Assembly (NCBI GenBank): GCA_963205525.1
Contig: CAUJJP010000041.1
Location: 1 to 20,855 of the forward strand
Source of the DNA: Pseudomonadota bacterium
Lineage (GTDB): Bacteria > Pseudomonadota > Gammaproteobacteria > Burkholderiales > Burkholderiaceae
Reading direction: 5' to 3'
Length of the DNA stretch: 20,855 nucleotides
The notes beneath the pieces were generated by a model, which saw only the letters and a program-made list of their open reading frames with translations, searched no databases and was not told the DNA's origin. This document shows positions 7,485 through 15,560 of this stretch, in pieces; the first letter of the stretch is position 1, and the number at the start of each line of letters is the position of its first letter. The translations under genes and the position numbers were made by a program.

Positions 7485-7527
7485 TTCTCCGTGCCGGTGC
7501 AATCCTGCCGCCGGCACCGGGCCTGTG

Positions 7528-8316
7528 TCAGCCCGCCGTGCCGCCGCCCAGGCCCGCCGTCAGCGCCAGGTACTCGGCCACCGGCACTTCCTCGGCGCGG
7601 CGCTGGAGGTCGAATCCGGTCTCGGCGCCGCGCGCCGCCAGCCACCGGCCCAGGCTGTGGCGCAGCAGCTTGCGGCGCTGACTGAAGGCCACCTGCACCA
7701 GTTCGGACAGCAGGTCGGGATCCAGTGCCACCGGCTGCGCCAGCGGGCACATGCGCACCACCGCCGAGTCCACCCGCGGCGGCGGCTCGAAGGCCTGTGG
7801 CGGCACGTCGAGCACGGCCTCCATCGCGTAACGCCACTGCAGCATCACCGACAGCCGCCCGTAGTCCTTGCCGCCCGGCCCGGCGACCATGCGGTCGACG
7901 ACCTCTTTTTGCAGCATGAAGTGCTGGTCGGCCACCCGCGCCGCCCAGGGCAGGAGGTGAAACAGGATGGGGCTGGAGATGTTGTAGGGCAGGTTGCCGA
8001 CCACGCGCAGCGGGCGCGGCGCGGCGCCGTCGGCGAGGGCACCGAAGTCCACCGTCAGCACGTCGGCCTCGACCACGCTCAGCCCCTGGCGCGCGCGCAG
8101 CCGGGCCGCGAGGTCGCGGTCGAGCTCGATCACGGTCAGCGCGCCGCAGCGTTCGAGCAGCGGCTGGGTGAGCGCCATCAGCCCCGGCCCGATCTCCACC
8201 AGCGCCTGCCCCGGGCGCGGGTCGATCTCGCGCACGATGGCGTCTATGACCGCGCTGTCGGCCAGGAAGTGCTGGCCGAAGCGCTTGCGCGCGACGTGGG
8301 CGCCGCCGCCTTTCAC
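7528..8316 (-). CDS. rsmA: 16S rRNA (adenine1518-N6/adenine1519-N6)-dimethyltransferase RsmA (KsgA)
   Basis: A 262-residue enzyme that dimethylates two adjacent adenosines in the 3'-terminal hairpin of 16S rRNA, using S-adenosylmethionine, late in 30S assembly. RKRFGQHFL at 10-18 is the family N-terminal signature. VEIGPG at 40-45 is the SAM-binding motif [11 protein letters not shown] at 108-117 is the catalytic motif IV, and the C-terminal part contains [12 protein letters not shown]. The start is GTG at 8316, which overlaps the surA stop in GTGA, so it is coupled to surA; no better start lies closer to the conserved region. The length is normal for the family. It is the last gene of the lptD-surA-rsmA operon and faces the barstar region tail to tail. 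Confidence 0.97.
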   Translation of the reverse strand: MKGGGAHVARKRFGQHFLADSAVIDAIVREIDPRPGQALVEIGPGLMALTQPLLERCGALTVIELDRDLAARLRARQGLSVVEADVLTVDFGALADGAAPRPLRVVGNLPYNISSPILFHLLPWAARVADQHFMLQKEVVDRMVAGPGGKDYGRLSVMLQWRYAMEAVLDVPPQAFEPPPRVDSAVVRMCPLAQPVALDPDLLSELVQVAFSQRRKLLRHSLGRWLAARGAETGFDLQRRAEEVPVAEYLALTAGLGGGTAG

Positions 8317-9668
8317 CGCTGCGCCGTCGCCAGGCCCGGCTCGCGGATCTCGACGTAGGCGCGCGCGCGCAACTCGTCCACCCAGTCCTGGTAGGCCTGC
8401 TGGAACTTGCGCTCGCGCAGGACGTTGCGCAGCTGCTCGCGCTGCTGGGCCGGCGTCAGGCTGGTGTGGCGGCGCTCCAGGACCTGGATCAGGTGGACGC
8501 CGAAGCGCGACGCCACCGGCTCCGAGATCTGGCCCGGCGCGAGCCGGCTCGCCGGCTCCTCGAACTCCGGCACCATCACGCCCGGCCCGAACCAGCCGAG
8601 GTCGCCGCCGGCCGTCGCCGAGCCGTCTTCCGACACCTCGCGCGCGACGACCTCGAAGCGGCGCTCGCCGCTTTCGATCTGGCGCTTGAGCTCGCGCAGC
8701 CGCTGCGCCGCCATCTCCGGCGTGGCCTGGTCCGAACTGCGCAGCAGGATGTGGCGGGCGCGGGTCTCGGTCACCGTGCCTTCGTCGGCCAGCGCCTGGC
8801 GCTGGATCAGCTTGAGGACGTGAAAGCCGGCGCCGCTGCGCACCGGTGCCGCCACCAGCCCGCCCGCGTCCAGCTCGCGCACGGCGTCGACGAAAAGATC
8901 GGGCAGGCGCTGCGGCGCGCGCATGCCGAGCTCGCCGCCGCGCTCGCGGCTGGGGTCGTCGGACATCTCGCGCGCCACGAGCGCAAAGTCCTCGCCTGCG
9001 CGCACACGCGCCAGGGCCTGCTCGGCGCGCGCGCGGCGCTGCGCGAGCACGCCGGCGTCGGCGCCGTCCGGCACCGCCACCAGGATCTGGGCGATGTTGA
9101 CCTCGGCGCCGGCGCGTGCGGCGTCGCGCTCGGTCTGGCGTGCGCGCTCGAGCTCCTCGTCGCCGACCAGGATGCGCGCCAACACCTCCTGCTCGCGCGT
9201 GCGCTCGACTGCGATCTGGTCGCGCAGCTGGGCGCGGTAGCGCGCCATGTCCAGGCCCTCGATCTGCAGCCGCTCGCGCAGCTGCTCGATCGTCATCTGG
9301 TTCTGCCCGGCCACGCTCTGCACCGCGCGGTCGATCTCGGAGTCGTCGATGCGCCAGCCGAGGTCGCGCGCGTGGGTGACGATCACGCGCTCCTCGATCA
9401 GGCTGTCCAGCGCCTGCTCGCGCAGCGTCTGCACCGGCGGCAGCGCCTGCCCGGCGCGCAGCGCGCTTTGCCGCATCAGCGCCTGGCGGCGGTCCAGCTC
9501 GACCGCGGTGACGAGCTCGCGGTTCACCACGGCGACGATGTGGTCGCCCACGGCGGCCACCACGCGCGGGGCCGCCGTGCGCTGGGCGCTGGCGGGGGAG
9601 GTGATCGCAGCGGCGGCCAGCGCCAGACCGAGGCCGAGCGCGGGGCGGATGAAGGGGGGTCGTGTCAT
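8313..9668 (-). CDS. surA: Periplasmic chaperone and peptidyl-prolyl isomerase SurA
   Basis: A 451-residue periplasmic chaperone that escorts unfolded outer-membrane proteins, including LptD, to the BAM complex. Residues 1-28 form a signal peptide ending ASA before QRTAAP. The N-terminal chaperone domain runs from about 36 to 185, with [18 protein letters not shown] at its start. Two parvulin-type isomerase domains follow at about 188-291 ([10 protein letters not shown] ... [10 protein letters not shown]) and 302-400 ([10 protein letters not shown] ... [11 protein letters not shown]), then a C-terminal helix with [23 protein letters not shown] at 9668 overlaps the lptD stop in ATGA, and its own stop overlaps the rsmA start in GTGA. 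The Shine-Dalgarno is weak, so coupling to lptD is likely. The gene order matches the enterobacterial cluster except that pdxA is absent. Confidence 0.96.
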   Translation of the reverse strand: MTRPPFIRPALGLGLALAAAAITSPASAQRTAAPRVVAAVGDHIVAVVNRELVTAVELDRRQALMRQSALRAGQALPPVQTLREQALDSLIEERVIVTHARDLGWRIDDSEIDRAVQSVAGQNQMTIEQLRERLQIEGLDMARYRAQLRDQIAVERTREQEVLARILVGDEELERARQTERDAARAGAEVNIAQILVAVPDGADAGVLAQRRARAEQALARVRAGEDFALVAREMSDDPSRERGGELGMRAPQRLPDLFVDAVRELDAGGLVAAPVRSGAGFHVLKLIQRQALADEGTVTETRARHILLRSSDQATPEMAAQRLRELKRQIESGERRFEVVAREVSEDGSATAGGDLGWFGPGVMVPEFEEPASRLAPGQISEPVASRFGVHLIQVLERRHTSLTPAQQREQLRNVLRERKFQQAYQDWVDELRARAYVEIREPGLATAQR

Positions 9669-12040
9669 GGCATCAGGGCGTCGGCGGACGCGTCGTCGTC
9701 TTCACGCAGCAGGCGATAGCCCGGGATATTGTCCTTCAGGACCTGCAGCGGACTCGATCCGAGTCGCGACAGGCCCACGAGTTCCAGCTGCAGCATGAGC
9801 CGGGTCGTCGCCTGCGAGATGCCGGTGGACTGGCGCTCGGCCACCGCGCGCAGGATCCAGCAGCCTGCGTCGTACTCGGCGCCGAGCAGCGAGTCGGTGA
9901 TCCGGCTGTCGCGCATGCTGTAGTTGACGCGGCCCACGCTGTACCAGGTGCCGCTGCAGCCGCCGCGGCGCTCGCCCTTCGCGGGCGTGGCGCTGAGCGG
10001 CCACTGCCAGCCGACCTCGACCTGTTCGCTGACCCCGCGCGCGAGCCGGTAGCGCGCGCTGAAGGTGTGAAATGGCTGCGGGTTGACGCTGGCACCGATG
10101 ATGGAGCGCTGCAGCCGGCCGAGGTCCGGGCTGTACTGCATCGCCGCGTCCAGGGTCCAGTGGCGCCACAGGCTGGCGGCGCCGAACAGCAGCACGTCCG
10201 AAACCCGCTGGTCCTGCACCGGGCCGTCCACCGAACCGTCGGGCTGCGGCGCCACCCGCTGGTCGCGCAGCCGAAAGCGCTGCACCAGGCCGGCGCGCAG
10301 CAGCTCGGCGCCGTCGTCGGGGTCGAGCAAACGGCTGGTGGCGCCGGCCGCGATCTCGTCGGCGTCGGAGACGCGGTCGATGCCGGCAAAGGCGTTCGTG
10401 GCGTAGATCGAGCTGAGGTTGAAGTCGCGCCCCCAGGCGTCGAAGTTGGGCAGCCGGTCCTGGCGCCGGTAGGGCGTGCGCACGTACAGCAGGCGCGGCT
10501 CCAGGGTCTGGCGCAGCGGGCGGCCGAACCAGCTCGCGTCGCGCTCCAGGGTGGCGCTGGCGTCGAGCGAGAAGCTGGGGATGGCGCGCGAGGCCTCGCG
10601 CCGGCCGTCGGCCATCGGCTCGTCGGTGCGGTAGCTGGCGGCGTTGAGCGCCAGCCGCGGCACCAGGCTGAAGCCGCCGTGGCGCCAGGGCCAGGCGATC
10701 TGCGCCAGCGCATGCCAGCGCCAGCCCTGTGGCCGCTCCAGTGCCAGGGCGCGGCTGTCGTCGTGCGGGCGCAGGAAGCGGTTGAGCTCGGTCTCCAGGC
10801 CCAGCTCCAGCGGGCCCAGCCAGCCGCCGCTGCCCCGCCCCGCCAGACCCAGCCGCGGGCCGCGCGCGTAGGGCGCGGCGATCGGTGCCTGCGGGTCCTG
10901 CAGCACCTGCCAGTACTGGACCTGGGCATAGGCGCTGCCCGCCAGCGGTCCCCAGCGCAGCGCGCGTTGCAGCCCCGCACTGGATCCCAGCAGACGCGGC
11001 GTGAGCAGGCGGTCCGGGCGCTGGAAGTCCTTCCACCAGTCGTCGTCGCTCACGCGCAGGCCGTCCAGCCGCAGCTCGGTGTCCGACGCCAGGGTGTGCC
11101 GGTGCTGCAGCGCCAGCAGGGCGCGGGCGCGGCCGGCCACGCGGTCGTGCGGCAGCCACTCGGCCTGGACCTGCCCGGCCTGGTCCGGCGCCAGCCAGCG
11201 GAACTCGCCGTCCAGCCCGGCACCCCGGCGGCTGATGAGGCGCGGGCTCAGGGTCAGGTCGTGGTCCGGGGCGAGGTTGAGGTACCAGGGCGCCGAAAGC
11301 TCCAGGCCGCTGCGGCTGTCCAGCCTCAGGGTGGGCGGCAGCCAGCCGGTCTTGCGCGCGCTGCTGACCGGAAAGCTCAGCGCCGGCAGGGCGAGCAGGG
11401 TCAGGCCCTGGAAGCGCAGCCGCGCGTCCTCGGCGCGGCCCTCGTTGGCGTCGAAATCGAGCGTGACTTCGCGCGCCTGCAGCTGCCAGTCGGGCTCGGC
11501 GCCCGCGTCGGGGCGCGGGCAGCTGGTGTAGCGCGCGTCGGCGGCCGCGAGCCGGCTTCGGCTGGCGAAGTCGATGCGCGACGCCTGTCCGCGCGTGCCC
11601 AGCAGCCCGAACTCGAACTCCGGCGCCGTGAACCAGCCGCTGAAGTCGCTCACCCGCAGGTCCAGCTCGCTGCCGCGGAAGAGCGCGCCAGGGCGTTCGA
11701 CGACCACCGCGCCCTGCGCCCGGGCACGGTCGCTGTCGCTGCGGTAGGTGAGGCGGTCGGCGCGTATCAGCAGGCCGCCCTGGCGCAGTCGCACCTCGCC
11801 GCGCGCCACCGCCTCGCGGTCGGTGATCACGTTCAGCTGGTCCGCGCTGAGCTCGATCGGCGCGCGCGCGCCGGCCGCGGCCCCCGAGCTCGCCGCTGGC
11901 GCCGCGGGCGCTGCGGCGGGGACTTCGTCCGCGGTCGCCGTGGCTGGCGTGGCGGTCGCGATCCCGGACGCCAGGCAGACCATGCAGGCCATGCGCACGC
12001 GCGGCGCGTGCCGGCGCAGGGGAGGGGCAGAAACCGACAT
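9665..12040 (-). CDS. lptD: LPS-assembly outer-membrane protein LptD
   Basis: A 791-residue outer-membrane beta-barrel that, with lipoprotein LptE, inserts lipopolysaccharide into the outer leaflet. Residues 1-37 form a signal peptide (cut near ATATA), followed by an Ala/Pro-rich linker. Residues 60-170 form the periplasmic OstA/LptA-like jellyroll ([22 protein letters not shown] ...), and the barrel runs from about 230 to 780. Cysteines of the mature protein are at 174, 695 and 727. C174 falls where E. coli C173 does and C727 resembles the C-terminal partner, while the N-terminal cysteine of E. coli (C31) has no mature counterpart. ATG at 12040 is used; the next Met, at residue 17, directly before the hydrophobic core, is an alternative start. 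It is first in the lptD-surA-rsmA operon, with its start only 18 bp from the divergent amgK start. Confidence 0.95.
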   Translation of the reverse strand: MSVSAPPLRRHAPRVRMACMVCLASGIATATPATATADEVPAAAPAAPAASSGAAAGARAPIELSADQLNVITDREAVARGEVRLRQGGLLIRADRLTYRSDSDRARAQGAVVVERPGALFRGSELDLRVSDFSGWFTAPEFEFGLLGTRGQASRIDFASRSRLAAADARYTSCPRPDAGAEPDWQLQAREVTLDFDANEGRAEDARLRFQGLTLLALPALSFPVSSARKTGWLPPTLRLDSRSGLELSAPWYLNLAPDHDLTLSPRLISRRGAGLDGEFRWLAPDQAGQVQAEWLPHDRVAGRARALLALQHRHTLASDTELRLDGLRVSDDDWWKDFQRPDRLLTPRLLGSSAGLQRALRWGPLAGSAYAQVQYWQVLQDPQAPIAAPYARGPRLGLAGRGSGGWLGPLELGLETELNRFLRPHDDSRALALERPQGWRWHALAQIAWPWRHGGFSLVPRLALNAASYRTDEPMADGRREASRAIPSFSLDASATLERDASWFGRPLRQTLEPRLLYVRTPYRRQDRLPNFDAWGRDFNLSSIYATNAFAGIDRVSDADEIAAGATSRLLDPDDGAELLRAGLVQRFRLRDQRVAPQPDGSVDGPVQDQRVSDVLLFGAASLWRHWTLDAAMQYSPDLGRLQRSIIGASVNPQPFHTFSARYRLARGVSEQVEVGWQWPLSATPAKGERRGGCSGTWYSVGRVNYSMRDSRITDSLLGAEYDAGCWILRAVAERQSTGISQATTRLMLQLELVGLSRLGSSPLQVLKDNIPGYRLLREDDDASADALMP

Positions 12041-12058
12041 TCGTAGAATGAATTATCC
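12041..12058. promoter_or_regulatory. Minimal divergent gap between lptD and amgK
   Basis: Only 18 bp separate the two divergent start codons, so at least one promoter must overlap coding DNA or at least one true start must be internal. The plus strand offers TAGAAT (12044-12049) and the minus strand GATAAT (complement of 12052-12057) as -10-like hexamers. Neither has a good -35 at the proper distance, and both would give near-leaderless mRNAs. Confidence 0.3.
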
Positions 12059-13126
12059 ATGTCGCCCGCCACCGCACCGCCTTCCACCGTCGCCTGGACC
12101 GATGCCTCCCGCGAGGCCGCTTTCGAGGCCTGGTTTGCCGCCCTCGTGCCGGTCCACGGCCTGCAGCGCCAGACCCTGGCGCCGGCCTCCGCCGACGCCA
12201 GCTTTCGGCGCTACCTGCGGGTGGCGGGCCGCGAGGGCACGCTGATCGTGATGGACGCCCCGCCGCCGCAGGAGGACGTGCGCCCCTTCGTGCGCATGGC
12301 CAGACGCATCCGCGACGCCGGCCTGAACGCGCCGCAGGTGCTGGCGGCCGATGAGGCGCAGGGCTTCTTGCTGCTGACCGACCTCGGGCGCGAGCTCTAC
12401 CTGCAGCGGCTGCAGCAGTGCGACGCCGCCGAGGCGGACCGCCTGATGCGCCAGGCGCTGCAGGCCCTGCTGCACTTCCAGCAGCAGGTGGCGGCCGACG
12501 ACCTGCCGGCCTACGACGAGGCGCTGCTGGCGCGCGAGCTGGATCTGTTCCCGCAATGGTGCGTGCAGCGCAAGCACGGCATCCAGTGGGGAGCGGCGGA
12601 GCAAATGGCCTGGGACGGCGTGTGCCGCGCCCTCATCGACAGCGCGCTCGCGCAGCCGCGGGTGGCGGTGCACCGCGACTGGATGCCGCGCAACCTGATG
12701 CTGGGCGAAGACGGTCCCGGCATCCTGGACTTCCAGGACGCGGTGCGCGGGCCCATCACCTACGACCTGGCCTCGCTGCTGCGCGACGCCTTCATCTCCT
12801 GGGACGAGGCACGCGAGATCGACTGGGCGGTGCGCTGGTGGGAACAGGCGCGGCGCGCCGGCCTGCCGCTGGGCGAGGCGCTGGGGCACGACTTCGGCGA
12901 GTTCTGGCGTGCCCTGGAATGGATGGGCCTGCAGCGCCACCTGAAGGTGCTGGGCATCTTCTGCCGCCTGGAGCTGCGCGACGGCAAGCCGGCCTACGCC
13001 GCCGATCTGCCGCGCTTTTTCGCCTACGCAACCCGGGTCGCGCAGCGCTACCGCCCGCTGCGCCCGCTGCTGGCGCTGCTGGCACCGATGAGCGGGCAGA
13101 CGCTGGGCGCCGGCTTCACGTTCTAG
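12059..13126 (+). CDS. amgK: Anomeric N-acetylmuramate/N-acetylglucosamine kinase, AmgK-like phosphotransferase
   Basis: A 355-residue kinase of the aminoglycoside phosphotransferase fold. In Pseudomonas, AmgK phosphorylates MurNAc and GlcNAc at the anomeric carbon, feeding a peptidoglycan recycling route that bypasses de novo UDP-MurNAc synthesis. ASFRRYLRV at 47-55 fits the nucleotide-binding N-lobe. VHRDWMPRNLM at 204-214 is the Brenner catalytic loop (H205, D207, N212), and ILDFQDAVRGPITYDLASLLRD at 222-243 carries the metal-binding D224 in the DFQD motif. The position next to lptD is the same as in Pseudomonas, which supports the specific name over a generic phosphotransferase. The usual partner gene murU is not behind it: a terminator and an unrelated minus-strand gene follow. 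ATG at 12059 is the first start of the frame and gives the normal length. Confidence 0.85.
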   Translation: MSPATAPPSTVAWTDASREAAFEAWFAALVPVHGLQRQTLAPASADASFRRYLRVAGREGTLIVMDAPPPQEDVRPFVRMARRIRDAGLNAPQVLAADEAQGFLLLTDLGRELYLQRLQQCDAAEADRLMRQALQALLHFQQQVAADDLPAYDEALLARELDLFPQWCVQRKHGIQWGAAEQMAWDGVCRALIDSALAQPRVAVHRDWMPRNLMLGEDGPGILDFQDAVRGPITYDLASLLRDAFISWDEAREIDWAVRWWEQARRAGLPLGEALGHDFGEFWRALEWMGLQRHLKVLGIFCRLELRDGKPAYAADLPRFFAYATRVAQRYRPLRPLLALLAPMSGQTLGAGFTF

Positions 13127-13143
13127 GCACGGCGCTCGGGCGC

Positions 13144-13171
13144 AAAAAAAGCCCGCCGGGTGGCGGGCTTT
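13144..13171. terminator. Bidirectional rho-independent terminator between amgK and the PEP-CTERM gene
   Basis: AAAGCCCGCC (13148-13157) pairs with GGCGGGCTTT (13162-13171) around loop GGGT. Read on the minus strand the stem runs straight into a run of seven Ts (the complement of A7 at 13144-13150), and on the plus strand it ends in TTT. It lies 18 bp past the amgK stop and 32 bp past the PEP-CTERM gene stop, so it serves both convergent genes. Confidence 0.85.
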
Positions 13172-13202
13172 CGGGTGCCGGGGCGGTGGCCGGCGGTGGC
13201 GC

Positions 13203-13850
13203 TCAGGCCGAGCGCCGACGTGCCGCGGCGCCGACCGCCAGCAGCCCCAGGGCCATCAGGCCGTAGGTGCCGGGCTCGGGTACCGCAACGACACCGAAGC
13301 TCAGGGTGCCGCTGTTCCAAATGCCATCGGGGTTCACCGAGGAGTCGTCGAAGTCCTCGGAAAACTCCAGGCGCAGGTTGCCGTCGGACCCGACCCGGAA
13401 CGCCAGTCCCAGGCCGACGAGGTCGATCTGACCCCCGCTGCTGTAGGACGCGCTGCCGGAGAAGGAGTCGTTCACGCCGACGTGCAGCGACACCCCGGTG
13501 GTGATTGCGGAGTCGGTGAAGTCCACCGCCATCTCCGACAGCCAGCTCGGGTCGACGGCGGTCACGTTCACGTCCCAGCCGGCCGACACCACTTTCCAGT
13601 TCGGGCCCAGATAGACGCTGTAGACGGCGTTGCCGGGGTCGCCCCAGCCGTGCCGGCTCTCGATGTCGCTGACGTCGAAGCTGAGCAGCGTGACCGCGGT
13701 CGACGGCTGCCAGGTGTTGTTGCCGGTGCCGCGCACCTGCGGCATTTCTGCGCCCCTGAGCGGGGTCAGGCTGGATGCGGCGAAAGACGGTGCCGCGATG
13801 GCCAGCAGCGTGGCCATGGCCAGCGGCTGGAGCAGTTGCTTGGCTTGCAT
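13203..13850 (-). CDS. PEP-CTERM sorting domain-containing exported protein
   Basis: A 215-residue exported protein of unknown function. Residues 1-24 form a signal peptide ending PSFA before ASS. Residues 190-215 form a canonical PEP-CTERM tail: VPEPGTYGL, then a hydrophobic helix (MALGLLAVGAA) and a terminal RRR. Such tails are recognised by an exosortase, which cleaves at the motif and releases the protein towards the exopolysaccharide matrix. The middle part (30-188) is rich in Ser, Gly, Asp and Val and looks like a beta-sandwich; I recognise no enzymatic motif. ATG at 13850 has GGAGGGG six bases upstream, a strong start. It is separated from amgK by a bidirectional terminator and from the upstream dipeptidase gene by 188 bp, so it is probably a single-gene unit. 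No exosortase gene is in the window. Confidence 0.9.
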   Translation of the reverse strand: MQAKQLLQPLAMATLLAIAAPSFAASSLTPLRGAEMPQVRGTGNNTWQPSTAVTLLSFDVSDIESRHGWGDPGNAVYSVYLGPNWKVVSAGWDVNVTAVDPSWLSEMAVDFTDSAITTGVSLHVGVNDSFSGSASYSSGGQIDLVGLGLAFRVGSDGNLRLEFSEDFDDSSVNPDGIWNSGTLSFGVVAVPEPGTYGLMALGLLAVGAAARRRSA

Positions 13851-13884
13851 GTGTATCCCCTCCGTTGTCGAGACAAGAACACGA

Positions 13885-13903
13885 TCCGCCCGGGACGGGC
13901 GGA
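13885..13903 (-). promoter_or_regulatory. Hairpin in the presumed leader of the PEP-CTERM gene
   Basis: TCCGCCC (13885-13891) and GGGCGGA (13897-13903) form a perfect 7-bp stem around a 5-nt loop, 35 bp upstream of the PEP-CTERM gene start. No T-run follows. It may stabilise the mRNA leader, or be an operator or the end of the upstream transcript. The rest of the 13851-14038 gap shows no gene and no convincing promoter. Confidence 0.35.
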
Positions 13904-14038
13904 CCGGTCCAGTATCCGTGCCGACCCCGGGCGCCGGCCATGGGGGGCGGGCGATGGTTCTAGGGATGAACGACCCCCGGAGCGCGGGGTTGCCAGCTGG
14001 CGCGGCCTGCGCTTGCTCCTGTCTGCGCTTCGTCGCCG

Positions 14039-15547
14039 TCAGGGGCAGGCGGCAATCACCTGTGCCACCGCGGCGGTGAGCTTCTTGGCGTAGGGCACGT
14101 GCAGAAACTCGTTCGGCCCGTGGGCGTTGCTCTTCGGGCCCAGGACACCGCAGACCATCATCTGCGCGGCCGGGAACTGCTGCGCCAGCATGCCCATGAG
14201 CGGGATCGTCCCGCCCTGGCCGATGTAGCCGCAGGGGGCGCCGAAATGCGCCTGCGATGCCGCGTGCAGCGCCTGTTCGAGCCAGGGCGAGAGCTCGGGC
14301 GCGTTCCAGCCGCTGGCACCCAGGGCACCGGCGCGGCCGTCGGGATGGAAGGTGACGCGGGCGTTGTAGGGCGCGTTGTCCTCCAGCAGCTGCTTGAGCC
14401 GCACGCCGGCTTCGTGGCCGTCCACCAGCGGCGGCAGGCGCAGGCTGAGCTTGAAGGCGCTGAACGGGCGCAGCACGTTGCCCGCGCTGCCCAGCTCGGG
14501 GAATCCGTCGACCCCGGTCACGCTCAGGGTGGGTCGCCAGGTGCGGCGCAGCAGGCCTTCGGCGGGGTCGGTGGTGGTCGGCAGCACGGCAGCGCCGTCG
14601 GCGCCGCAGGCCCAGGGCATGCGCTTCCAGACGTCGTCGCCGAGCAGCGCGGCGGTGGCCTGCGCCTGCGCGACGCGGCTGGCCGGGATCTCGCAGTGGA
14701 ACAAGCGCGGCAGCAGCTCGCCGCTCTCGGCATCCTCCAGCCGGTCCAGCACCTGGCGCAGGATGCGGAAGCTGCTCGGCACCAGGCCGCTGGCGTCGCC
14801 GCTGTGGATGCCTTCGGTCAGCACCTCGACCTTGAGCACGCCGCTGACCATGCCGCGCAGGCTGGTCGTCAGCCAGAGCTGGTCGTAGCTGCCGGCGCCG
14901 CTGTCCAGGCAGACCACCAGAGCGACCTCGCCCAGGCGCGGCGCCAGCGCCTGCAGATAGGCCGGCAGGTCGGGCGAACCGCTTTCCTCGCTGGTCTCGA
15001 TGAGGCCGACACAGCGCGGGTGCGGCAGGCCGCGCGCCTGCAGCGCCTCGATCGCGCTGATCGCGGCGTACAGCGCATAGCCGTCGTCGGCGCCGCCGCG
15101 GCCGTACAGCAGGCCGTCCTCGTAGACCGGCGTCCAGGGGCCGAGCTCGCGCCGCCAGCCGCTGAACTCGGGCTGCTTGTCCAGGTGGCCGTACAGCAGC
15201 ACGGTGTCGCCGCTGCCGGCGTCACTGCGGGTGCTGCGCGTGGCCGCCAGCTCGAAGAAGATCAGCGGCGTGCGCCCGGGCAGGCGCACGATCTCGACCG
15301 CGAGCCCCGGCACGCGGCGCGCCTGCAGCCATTGCACGGCGTCCTGTACGACGCGCTCGATGAGGCCGTGCGCCGCCCACTCGGGGTCGAACATCGGGCT
15401 CTTGGCGGGCACGGCGATGAACTCGCGCAGCGCCGGCAGGATGCGCTCGTCCCAGGCGCGGTCGGCATACTGACCGAGGGCGGCGGCGTCTTCGGGGGCC
15501 ATGTGCGCAATCGAGTCGATCGCGGCGACCGGTTCCGTGGCGTTCAT
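14039..15547 (-). CDS. M20-family metallopeptidase (carnosinase/CNDP-like dipeptidase)
   Basis: A 502-residue cytoplasmic zinc peptidase expected to cleave dipeptides or short peptides. The family ligands are in order: LLYGHLDKQPEF (H121, D123), YGRGGADDGYA (D154/D155), ETSEESGSPDL (catalytic/ligand E187, E188), CLDSGAG (D215) and SNAHGPNEF (H476). The lid or dimerisation domain is about 225-395, starting near SLRGMVSGVLKVEV. Length and motifs fit the CNDP/DUG1-like M20 group rather than the shorter amidohydrolase at 2393-3604. ATG at 15547 is chosen because GGAG lies six bases upstream; an ATG at 15553 abuts that GGAG and cannot use it. It starts 13 bp after the stop of the alpha/beta hydrolase gene, so the two are probably co-transcribed. 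Confidence 0.92.
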   Translation of the reverse strand: MNATEPVAAIDSIAHMAPEDAAALGQYADRAWDERILPALREFIAVPAKSPMFDPEWAAHGLIERVVQDAVQWLQARRVPGLAVEIVRLPGRTPLIFFELAATRSTRSDAGSGDTVLLYGHLDKQPEFSGWRRELGPWTPVYEDGLLYGRGGADDGYALYAAISAIEALQARGLPHPRCVGLIETSEESGSPDLPAYLQALAPRLGEVALVVCLDSGAGSYDQLWLTTSLRGMVSGVLKVEVLTEGIHSGDASGLVPSSFRILRQVLDRLEDAESGELLPRLFHCEIPASRVAQAQATAALLGDDVWKRMPWACGADGAAVLPTTTDPAEGLLRRTWRPTLSVTGVDGFPELGSAGNVLRPFSAFKLSLRLPPLVDGHEAGVRLKQLLEDNAPYNARVTFHPDGRAGALGASGWNAPELSPWLEQALHAASQAHFGAPCGYIGQGGTIPLMGMLAQQFPAAQMMVCGVLGPKSNAHGPNEFLHVPYAKKLTAAVAQVIAACP

Positions 15548-15560
15548 GTCCATCTCCACG

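Noticed and set aside
7491..7517. GTGCCGG/CCGGCAC inverted repeat near the rsmA stop as its terminator
   Set aside because: Seven pairs with a 13-nt loop and no T-run on the minus strand; could be chance in such GC-rich DNA.
9662..12046. A 794-codon plus-strand frame opposite lptD
   Set aside because: It mirrors almost the whole of lptD, has no motif, and is rich in Ala, Arg, Gln and Val as expected for an antisense frame.
13973..13990. Terminator for the M20 dipeptidase gene
   Set aside because: The stem ACCCC/GGGGT has only five pairs and a long loop, with no T-run on the minus strand; too weak to list.
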